A stretch of DNA of 64,000 nucleotides from Zelonia costaricensis (taxonomy: Eukaryota > Euglenozoa > Kinetoplastea > Trypanosomatida > Trypanosomatidae). The notes below the pieces were generated by a model. It searched no databases. It was not told the origin of the DNA and saw only the letters and a list, made by a program, of their open reading frames with translations. Positions 20,191 to 28,982 of the stretch are shown in pieces (the first letter of the stretch is position 1; each line of letters opens with the position of its first letter). The translations under genes were made by a program, and so were the position numbers. The DNA is taken from positions 217,721-281,720 of the forward strand of contig JASAOO010003565.1 in the NCBI GenBank assembly GCA_030849075.1, given 5' to 3'.

Positions 20191-22292
20191 GGATGCGTGT
20201 TCACTGCAGCTCGTCCGTGTGTGGCGAGGCAACGAGAGAGAGAGAGACAGAGGTGCGGATCACACCGCCTCAAAAAAAAGGCGGGGGATGTTGGGAAGCT
20301 CAGCGGGGTGTGCAGCGTACCGCCGCAGCCGTGTTGATGCGCGTGTGTGCACAAGCCCTGCGCTCGCACCACACGCAGAGACCCGCGAGAGACGGCGCGA
20401 TGTCGGTGGAGCAGGTGGTTGAGGTGAGTGGAGGATAGGAGATGAAGGGAGCGGTGAGAGAGCTCACGGCAAGGCGCCGCGGCGGGACAAGGCGCAGCTT
20501 AGCGCCGTGGAAGGAGGTCTGCGTGCGCCTCTTGCCCGCCTTGCGGTGCGTGCAAGCACACACGCCAGGAGTACGCGGAAGACGCTGCGTTCGTCCTTTT
20601 TCTTTGCTTCTTCTTTTTTGTTGTTGTGCTTTCTGTAGGCGCTGGCTATTGCTTGCGGCGTCGTGTCCGTCGTTGAGCCCCATTTCAATCATGCCTCGGT
20701 GTCGCTCCCCCGTTTGCTTTGCTACGTTGAGGGAAAAGAAAAGACAAGGGAGCGACAGCCCGCACTTCAACCTCGCCTCGGCCTCGCCAACGCGCGAACA
20801 CAAAACAGCATCAGCATCCATACATGCAAAAACAAACACACAGGAACGATAAGACTAATGAAAAGAGAGGAAAGAAACGAGCGCGCATATGGTTCAAACG
20901 CCAAGCAGAGGGGTGGGGTGAGAGCCGTCAAGAGCGGTTCAAGGAACGGAGGTTTCGGCGGGGGAGAGAGAGACGTGGGGCTGCGTAGGGAACTCCATGT
21001 ATCTTACGGTGTCTTGGAGGCGCGCTTGCACCCTTCCACACACCAGGTACACAAATCAGCTTCCTTCTCTTTTTCTTTTTTTTTTAGGTCGACCTCGGCA
21101 ACTCTGCTCTCCATTTTTTCCTTCCTTCTCAACCTCACCCCGTGTCACACTGTTCTCAATCCCTACACTCCCCTCCCCCCCCAAAAAAAGGGGGAGCAGA
21201 TCAGCACGACGTCGTGGCGTGGAGAGGGCGAGGGGCGGTGCATCAGCAGTGCGACGCGTACTCAACTGCGCTCTGCAGAGGGCCCACAGCACAACACTAT
21301 ACTGTTGTTCCTTTTTTTGTTGTTTGCTTCACGGAGAACGCAAACGGTGCTGAAAGGGGGAGGAACGGGGGAGGCGGGGGCAAAAGCGCGGGTGAAGAGA
21401 GAAGCAACGGCACAGAGGAAAAAGGGGGTCCGGAGTTTGTGTGTGTGTGTGCGTGCGTGCGCGTGCGCCCTTGTCGAGTTGGGTGTTGCGGGCACACCAC
21501 CGACGGACGAGGGAGGAGAAGAGGGTGGATGGGTGGGTGGGCGGGTGGGGGGGGGGGGAGCAGAAGTTCCACTCTTGCGTGGAGGAAGACAGTGCGAGCG
21601 CCTCACGGGCGTCCAGTTGGGTCAACTGCAGAAACAATGTGGAAAAGGAAAACGGGGGCAGCGGTGTTTCCGATGTGGCATCTACGGTGACAGCAGAGAA
21701 CGCCGCAAACCCGGGTGCGAAGCGGTCGAAGGGAAAGTCGAAGACGCCGTCACGGATGGGGGAGGGGGGGAAGGCGGGCCACGACGCTTCAGCGCCAGCA
21801 CGGCGGCTCTGCAACGTGGCTCGCCACACACCGAGTCGCACGAAGGAGCCTCGCAAGGGGAGCGCCAAAGAGGAGAACCAGAGAGGCGAACACGCACAGA
21901 GCGAGCAAGGACCCCTCTCGGCATCACTTCCCGTGAAGAGGGCGGTGGCAGCGAGAACACAAAAACAGGGGGGGGCCAAACGGCTTGAGTCAAGGTGCGA
22001 GGGCGGGGGAGAGGAAAAGAAGGGAGGGAGGACGCTGCGGAGGTCGGACACAAAGAAGATGCAACGCGCAACGTCAGAGTGGCGGCGCAATGCCCTCGTG
22101 CGCTGGACGCGACGGTTCGGCCACTGCTGCAGAGCACGAGCTGAGAGGGAAAACAAAAAAAAAAGCAAGAACCGAGGTGACGGGGCCGCAACTCACGCAG
22201 CTGACACACACAAGCACGCGAGTCCGGAAGCGGGAGACGTCAATCCGCACGACCTTCCCTGTGCTGCCTCTTCTGTCCAGGTCGTCGGGTGC
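20191..22292. other. Intergenic region, no gene seen
   Basis: About 2.1 kb. It contains a CTCTCTCT tract for the MORN gene at its left end, plus-strand T-runs near 21074-21085 and 21311, and a G4-like block at 21523-21558. From 21640 to 22200 it is purine-rich sequence whose plus-strand frames translate as Arg/Glu/Gly/Lys. No credible gene. Confidence 0.65.
21523..21558 (+). other. G-quadruplex-like G-rich block
   Basis: The plus strand carries five or more GGG runs separated by single T, C or A bases and ends in a 12-nt G-run. It is the clearest canonical G4 motif in the window. It lies on the template strand, so the transcript is C-rich here. Confidence 0.6.
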
Positions 22293-24977
22293 CTACATGA
22301 CGATGCAGCTGCTGGCGTTGCACTGCGTTGTCTTGTGCTTCTGGGCGTGCCCGGCGCTGGTGCACGGTGAGCTCGGGGCGGCCTTGGACGTGAGCCGTGA
22401 CCCGCCACCCGCCTGCGCCGCCGCTGCTGACGGCGGCCGAGCCGCGCCCTGCCTGTTTTGCGGCGCCAACAGCGACGCAGCGGGCGAGTGCGACGGCGTA
22501 ACCGGCTCGTGCGTGCGCTGCGAATGCCCGGGTGAAAGCACGACTGGCCCCACGTAGCTGGCATCCCGCGTGCACGACGTCTTGCTCGGCGCCTGTGTCG
22601 TCGGCGAGCACCAGGCAGTGCTCGGTGTGGCGCACGCGTCGCTGGCGAACGGGGCGTTGATAAAGGTGTTCGACGTCGGCATCGGCGAGGTCAGCGTGTT
22701 GGGTGTCGAGAGGCGCAGGGCGGAGTCCTCGTACGGGCCGTCGTCGTCGTTGTTCTGCTGCGACGTCGGCGACGAGGTGAGCCCGCTCCTGCCGTCGCAC
22801 TCCAGGGCCAGCTTCTTGGTCACCAGCGCGGACGTCCTGCTCGAGCCCTCCCCCGCCCTCTCGGCGGCCACGGAGGTCTCCGCGGAGTCCACATTCCTCC
22901 AGACGCGCGACCGCACGGGCAATGGAGTGTCGCCCACCGCAAGGGGCGCACCGCAGTCACAGGCGCACGCGGTGTCGTGCAAACCCGGCCCCGAGAAGGC
23001 TGAGAAGTCGCCACCGACCTGCGTCGTGTTCACTGGACTGGAGAGCAGGGAACACGTCGACCCATTCGCAGGCACTGCGGGGTCCTTTTTGCCGTCGCCG
23101 CGGTGCGGCGCGACCCTTGCCGCCGTGCTGCGTCGCGGGTTCGGCGGGGAGTGGTACACCGACGTGTCAGCCCGCGTAAGGTCGGTCGGGTGGAGCGACC
23201 CTGCAAAGGTGGCCGTCGCGTTGAGCTCTGACGGAGTCACCGGCTCGGCGGGCGGGGCCTGTAGCGTCCGAGGGCTGCTGCAGCGTGTTGCCGTGGTCGG
23301 CACCGGCGCCTCCAGCCGCCAAGTGGTGCACCCCGGCGAGTTCCACGGCGAGCCCAGCTCCGTCTCGCTCAGCTCCGGCACCGTAGCCGGGCTGACGCTG
23401 CGGCGTCCGGGCGTGACTGCAGTGCCGGCGTTGGACGGCGACACCGTCGCAGCCGGCGTGGCAGTGGCGGCTTCGCGGGCGCTGTAGTCGCCGCTGCCGC
23501 CGGGGTGCGCCGCCACAGTCGCAGGAGCGGCAGCGGCGGCTTCCGTGGTCCTCAGCGTGCCGGGCGAGAGCGGGTTTGCCGAGTCGCTGAGGCGGGCTTG
23601 GTGAGCGCGCGTGACGGGTGAGTTGCCCGCCGTGATGGCCAGCTGCCCCAAGAAGGAGACGCCGCGGCTATGCCGTAGCGTCGGGCTCTCGGACGAGGGC
23701 CCGCCAAGCGAGGTGCCGAGGCTGCTCGAGTACAGCACCATCATCGGCGGCATCAGCGACGCAGACGAGCGCTCACTCACGTGCGACATGCTCGACAGGC
23801 TTCTGGGATGGTCGCTCAGCTGCAGCGTCGGCTGCGGCTGCAAGGTGGTCTTGGCGGGGCTGCCGTGCGGCGACAACGTGTCGCCACTCTTCGAGCACGG
23901 GGCGACGCTGCCACTGTCGCGCGGGGTGTGTTCCAGTGAAACCAGCACAGTGGGAAGCGCCTCGCCGCGGTCCAGCCGCTTCAGCCACACGTGGAGCGAG
24001 ATGCACGCCCGCATTGCCGCGTCCACGGCCGCGCCGTCGAGGTTGGAGAGCTGGTAGAGCGGCAGTCGCGCGGAGGCACCGGGTGGGATGCCCAAGATGC
24101 TCGACGTGCCCGTCGACCTAGCCTCGTCCGACTTGGACGGCAGCAGCGCCGGCGACGAGGCGGAGGGGGACAGCGTCTTGGGTGAGACGGCGGGCGTGGG
24201 GGAGGCGCGGCGAGGGGAGGGCTTGCGGGCACCGGGCGGCGGTGCGGCAGCGGCACGGTCGTGCGTCGAGCCCTTCTTGTGGCTCGCGTCGCCGTCGCTA
24301 CTGCTCTGGAAGAGGCGGTGGAAGAAGTTGTAGAAAGCCCGCGGCGAGTGGCGCGCCCGACGTTGCCGCTGCTGCTCCGCCTCGGCCTCACTCAGCCGCC
24401 GCGCCTCCTCCACGTCGGCGTCCTCCTCGTCGACGAAGTAGCCGGCGGAGTGGAGGCACGTCGTGGTGACGCTCTCCGCCTCCTCGGTGGTGGCCGGCGA
24501 CGTCGCCTCGGCAGCGCCCTTCTCCCCAAAGTGCGTACCCACAACAAAAATCGGCACCTCGCTGAAGTCGCCCGTCGTGGACGCGAAGCGCGCGGGCCCG
24601 GTGCTGTTGCGCGCCTCCACGACCTCCTCCATCCAGCGCGGCAGGCTCAGCAGCGACTTGCGGTGCCGAACGGAGTACACAAGGATGACAACGTCGCACT
24701 TCGCCAGGTAGGCTGCGCGGTGCTGGCGGAAGGAGGGAGCGCTGCAGCAGTCCGTGAAGAGCAGCCGGTAGGGCTGCGTTCCGACGAGCTCGACGTGGGT
24801 GTAGGAGTCGAGCAGGGTCGGCTCGTGGCGCGTCGAAGGCGACGGGGCTTGATGGTCGAGGTACTGTCGCAGCAGGGCGGTCTTGCCCACGTGCGGGTCC
24901 CCGAGCACCACGACGCGAATTTCCGGTATACTCTCGCTCACCGCGCCGCTCAGCGAACCAGAAAGCTCGCGGGCCAT
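22293..24977 (-). CDS. Large atypical Ras-like GTPase-domain protein with C-terminal CaaX box
   Basis: 894 residues. Residues ~19-160 are Ras-like. They contain strand PEIRVVVLGDPHVGKT with a full P-loop (GxxxxGKT, 26-33), then HEPTLLDSY (51-59), matching the Ras-type switch I with the Mg-binding Thr54. The switch II DTAGQ is replaced by DCCSA (76-80), so the Gly and Gln needed for hydrolysis are gone. The G4 NKxD is replaced by GTHF (~147-150). A helical stretch with FYNFFHRLFQ follows near 215. Then come ~650 residues of Ser/Thr/Pro/Ala-rich, probably disordered sequence. The last four residues are CIVM, a good CaaX prenylation box, with another Cys six residues upstream that could be acylated. 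Nucleotide binding is possible; hydrolysis by the usual mechanism is unlikely. The protein would be expected on a membrane. The ATG is supported by an AG at 25015-25014 after a C/T-rich tract. Confidence 0.82.
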   Translation of the reverse strand: MARELSGSLSGAVSESIPEIRVVVLGDPHVGKTALLRQYLDHQAPSPSTRHEPTLLDSYTHVELVGTQPYRLLFTDCCSAPSFRQHRAAYLAKCDVVILVYSVRHRKSLLSLPRWMEEVVEARNSTGPARFASTTGDFSEVPIFVVGTHFGEKGAAEATSPATTEEAESVTTTCLHSAGYFVDEEDADVEEARRLSEAEAEQQRQRRARHSPRAFYNFFHRLFQSSSDGDASHKKGSTHDRAAAAPPPGARKPSPRRASPTPAVSPKTLSPSASSPALLPSKSDEARSTGTSSILGIPPGASARLPLYQLSNLDGAAVDAAMRACISLHVWLKRLDRGEALPTVLVSLEHTPRDSGSVAPCSKSGDTLSPHGSPAKTTLQPQPTLQLSDHPRSLSSMSHVSERSSASLMPPMMVLYSSSLGTSLGGPSSESPTLRHSRGVSFLGQLAITAGNSPVTRAHQARLSDSANPLSPGTLRTTEAAAAAPATVAAHPGGSGDYSAREAATATPAATVSPSNAGTAVTPGRRSVSPATVPELSETELGSPWNSPGCTTWRLEAPVPTTATRCSSPRTLQAPPAEPVTPSELNATATFAGSLHPTDLTRADTSVYHSPPNPRRSTAARVAPHRGDGKKDPAVPANGSTCSLLSSPVNTTQVGGDFSAFSGPGLHDTACACDCGAPLAVGDTPLPVRSRVWRNVDSAETSVAAERAGEGSSRTSALVTKKLALECDGRSGLTSSPTSQQNNDDDGPYEDSALRLSTPNTLTSPMPTSNTFINAPFASDACATPSTAWCSPTTQAPSKTSCTRDASYVGPVVLSPGHSQRTHEPVTPSHSPAASLLAPQNRQGAARPPSAAAAQAGGGSRLTSKAAPSSPCTSAGHAQKHKTTQCNASSCIVM

Positions 24978-27241
24978 GATGCTGCACCACTGACGCGATT
25001 CGCTACCGCGGCGCTGCAGTCAAGCACACAAGCAAAATGAACGGGGGTGCGGAGGCCGGGGAGGGCCGCAGCACTTGGCAACGCGAAAAGACACAGGGAA
25101 AAGATGGTGTCTGGCGGGGGAGTGCGACGGGGGGTGGGGCGGCGAGACGTGCCGGTGACGGATCCGCGCCAAAAAAAAGAGAAATCAAGAGCACTGCTAG
25201 GAGAAGGCTGAACTTGACGTACACGCGCTCACACACAGACACACACAGGCCAGAAACGTGTCACTGAAGGACACACAAACGCAGAGAGTGGAGAAGAAAC
25301 GCAACAAAAGAAGAGGCGACGTGGCTGCCGTACCGAGACCGCGAAGAGCGGCGGCAAGGCAGAAGGGCGCAGCGGGCAGGGCAAACAGTCAAAACAAAAA
25401 AAAACAGGAAAGAGGAGGGCAACACGCAACGTCGCGGAGGGAAGGGTGCTCTGCTCACGTCTGGAGGGTAGTGATGGTGGTGGCTCGATCAGCGCAGCAA
25501 CGACAAACGCTGACGTCGCGCACGTGAGCCCAGCAGACGCAATCGAGAAGGCCGGCGCCCGGGTGAAACAGCTGAGGGTGGAGAAAGACACGAACAGCAA
25601 CTCCCTTTCAGGTGCACACCGATGCCTCGCCTACTCCACGTTTAACGAGCAGCCAACACGCGTCCAGTGTGGAAAAACCGGAAGCACGAAGGAAGGTAGC
25701 AAAGGAGGGGGTAGGAGGGGTGAGGACGGGTGAGGGTGGGGAGTGCACTTGCCGGGTGCACCGTACAGGGACAGAGGACGACGCGATAGCGCGCACACAG
25801 AAAGAGCCACAGCGCTCTATAAGAGACCAAGAGGGGAGCAAGTACCAGCCGAAACTCACCTAGCATACATGAATGTCGTTCAGTCGCACAATCCGGACGC
25901 CGCCACCCCGCGCAGGGTGCCACGCAGGTGCCGATAAGGGTCCGAAAGGAAAAGAAAGGAGAAGAAGGGCACTCGCGCAAACGCAGACAGCAACGACAAC
26001 AGCAACAAAAAAAAACAAATCACACAAGACGCACGAACAAGTATGAATGCCGTTCCGCTCAATTCAAGTCGGAGAAGGCTGAAACGGGAAAAAAGAAAAG
26101 AAGCGCGTCAAATGCGGGCGCGACAGACTCAGATATACAGCTACACAGCGTGCACACACAACTTCCTATTTTCCTACTGGGTACGAGGGGTGGGAGACAA
26201 GGGTGAGAGAAGAAGAAGAGACGCCGAAAAGAAACAAAACACAGCGTGCACCAGTGGCAGAGCTACAGGAGCGGTGGAGCGGAGGAAAAGAGAGAAGTTG
26301 TGAGTGATCGCACGGCGCGCGTTGATGGGGGCGGCCTTGGATTTCGTTTGTTTGTTTTTTTTTTTTTTTGCGAGAGCCCAAGCGATGAGAAAAAAGAAGG
26401 CAATCGCCGCCTGCTCGTGGGGGGACCGGTGTTGCGAGGAGGTGCGGGTGCTGACGCAATCAATCGTGTGAAGAGGGGAGGGGGGCGGAGAACACAAACG
26501 GTGTGGCCGACGAGAGCGACAAGCACACGTACGTGCGTGTGTTTGTGGTCGAGAGGCCACACACAAAAACAGAAATGGGCGGGAGACGCCAGTGAACAAA
26601 AAAAAAAGATGGGAAAGAGTCGAAAGAACGAGGAACAAATCACGGCAGAGACGCGAGAGCGTCGTTTATGGATGATTGTACTGTCGCAGAGAGTGGAGGA
26701 ATGGTGAAAGCGGTTGCGAAATCCAAACGGAGAAAAGAGAACAAGACAAACGCACAAGAAGGGGGGAGGAAGAGAGAGCACGAGATGTCGGACCAAAGCA
26801 GCACGCGCACCTGCACAGGACGAGAGGAGCACCAGCAAGAACTACCGGCGTCGCGAAGAGACCAGCGATTGCAGGCGTCGGGTCGCTGAGGAGGGATTCG
26901 ATAAAGGGGACGTCTGGATGGACACACGGCAGCGACACGCTGCGATGAAGTCAAAAGGGGGTGGGAGGGGGCGGCGCGGCAAAGAGCTTGGAGAGGGGGG
27001 AGAAGGATCGCAAAAATGCAAAAGGGCGCACACACAGACACAAAAGCAGAGGCAAGAAAAGAGAAACACGAGTTCGCAAGCAATCCGGTGGAAGCGGCCG
27101 CACTTCAACCACGAAGGCGGAGACAAGACAACGACAACGCCACACACACACACACAAACACGCACGAGGGGCCACAAAGAGGAACCGGGCAAAGAGGATA
27201 GGGAGGCGTCGGACAAGAACTCACACAGTGCCACAAGAACG

Positions 27242-27260
27242 CACACACACACACACACAC
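27242..27260. repeat. (CA)n microsatellite
   Basis: A pure CA run on the plus strand inside the 4-kb non-coding gap. Confidence 0.85.
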
Positions 27261-27756
27261 CTACCGGCCAAACAAAAATGATGGAGAGAAAAAAGAAAAA
27301 GCGACGAGGCAAAAGAGGAGGCAGGGAGTGCCAGGCAGAGCGACGCGCGTGGCGACGACGGCGTGCGGGCCGCACAATCCAGCTTTGAGGGAAAGGAAAA
27401 AAAAAATGCACTTGGTAAAGAACAACAGCGACAGAAAGAAGCACGCAGCCGTATGACGAGTTCGGCCTTTGTGTTTTGTTATGCTGCTCTTTCTTTCTTG
27501 GCTTCGCTTTGCGGAAGGCGTCGGGGGGCAGTGACCGACACGCCACAACAAAGACGCACAGGCTTGCGTTCTTTTTTTTTTTTTGCTCTGTCGTCAGATC
27601 TGTGTGTGTGTGTGCGTCTGCGCGGGAAGAGCGGTGAAACTCGAGGAAAAAAAAAAGGGAGAAGAGTTGATATTGCTTGGTATGCCGCTCGACTCGCGTT
27701 GGCCGGCAAAATCACTTTTGCGTCCTGCCTGGCGTCGACCACTCTCTCGCTCTCAC

Positions 27757-27900
27757 GGTGGCACCGGTAGAGGAGAGACAGAAGGGGGCGCGCGTGGGTG
27801 CGCGTGGGTGGGTGTGGGGGGTGGAGGGGGGNGGTGGCACCGGTAGGGGAGAGACAGAAGGGGGCGCGCGTGGGTGGGGGGTGGGGGGTGGGGGTGGGGC
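27757..27900. repeat. G-rich tandem duplication with unresolved base
   Basis: Two units of about 76 and 68 nt begin with the same block, starting GGTGGCACCGGTAG. Their first 44 nt differ at one position (A at one, G at the other). Each ends in GT/G-rich sequence. An N at 27832 sits exactly at the junction, so the copy number in the true genome may be higher than assembled. Confidence 0.8.
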
Positions 27901-28982
27901 AAAGACAAACGGCGTACCGTTTTCTTTTTATTGCTTCGTTGCGTCCTCTTGTTCGGTGCACCGGCTGCGGCGTACCCGCAGGAGAGGGAGGACGGCGGTG
28001 GCGAGTGACACGCAAACAACAGGAGGCGGAGAGGTGGAGAGGAGGGTGCCCTGCTGCGTGCGCGGGGGTGAGGGGGGCGGGGCGGCTTGTCGGGGAAGAG
28101 GGGAGGTGAAAACGGAGAAGCCTCCAGAAAAAATGGAATACAAGGTTTGGGAAAGCACGCGTCTACGAGGCCTTTGATTGGGTTTTTGTTGATGGTTGTT
28201 TTCGTGGGGGTGGTGTTGTTCTTCTTCTTCTTCTTCTGGCTTCCAGAAAAGAGAAGTGAGCTCGCCGAGGACGATGCTCAAGACTACGTGAATGCTGCCG
28301 CAGGTGCGCGGAGGCGGTGCCGACACTCTGCGTGGTGTGGGAAGTAAACTGGTGGAAATCGAATGGGGACAGAACAAGGAGGACAAAGAAAAAAAAAAGA
28401 GGAAGGCGAGCGGTATGCACGCTTCCGTGCTGGGGCGTTTGTGTCGTGTGCGATGCGCGCATGCGTGTGCGTGATAACGTGGGGTGCGCGTCAGGACGAA
28501 AGAGCGGCACCGAGGAGGAGAGGAGAGAGAGAACGAGATGAGTAGAAAGGAGGCGGCGTGTCAAGCGCGCTCGGGGGGAGGGGGGCCATCGTCATTGATG
28601 CAAGCGTGTGATGTGTGTGCGTGTGTATGTGTGTGCCACGACGTTCACGTTTTGCGCTGCGCTCCCTTCTGCGCGTTGCCACAGCCGTGCGTGGGAGGGA
28701 GGGAGGGGCGAGAGAGAAGCGGCGAGCAGCGACAGCAGTTCGCCCGGAGCAAAGGTCTCTGTGCGTCATCTGCAAAGTCGCTGGCTGGTACGGAGTGGCG
28801 CGCCTCTCACTGCGCGCGAGACGGGCGCATGCCGGGCTTCCGGTGCCTGTGGTGTTTTTCATGACCGACGAGCAGAAGAACAGAAACAAGAGCTTCCACA
28901 CACACACACACACACATACGCATCGACGCACACGCACGTGCATTGATAGTGCGTGGTGGTGCGTTGGAACGAAACAGACTTG

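Larger units (their letters stand above)
24978..28982. other. 4-kb gap with no recognisable gene
   Basis: This is the longest non-coding stretch in the window. It is dominated by purine-rich plus-strand sequence, A-runs (25171, 25397, 26009, 26598, 28388), T-runs (26355-26369, 27571-27582) and CA/TG runs (27142, 27242-27260, 28893). It also has a G-rich tandem duplication with one N at 27832. All frames, on both strands, give low-complexity products such as CVCVCV or RTHTHTH. It probably holds the 3' UTR of the membrane-protein gene on the right and the 5' UTR of the GTPase gene on the left. A non-coding RNA cannot be excluded. Confidence 0.6.

Noticed and set aside
20191..20232. Longer start of the MORN gene at 20232
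   Set aside because: The codon there is TTG, and a splice-acceptor candidate lies between it and the ATG at 20190.
26842..27546. A 234-codon minus-strand frame in the 4-kb gap
   Set aside because: The product is CVCVCV/PPS/FFFF simple sequence from TG and T runs, not a protein-like composition.
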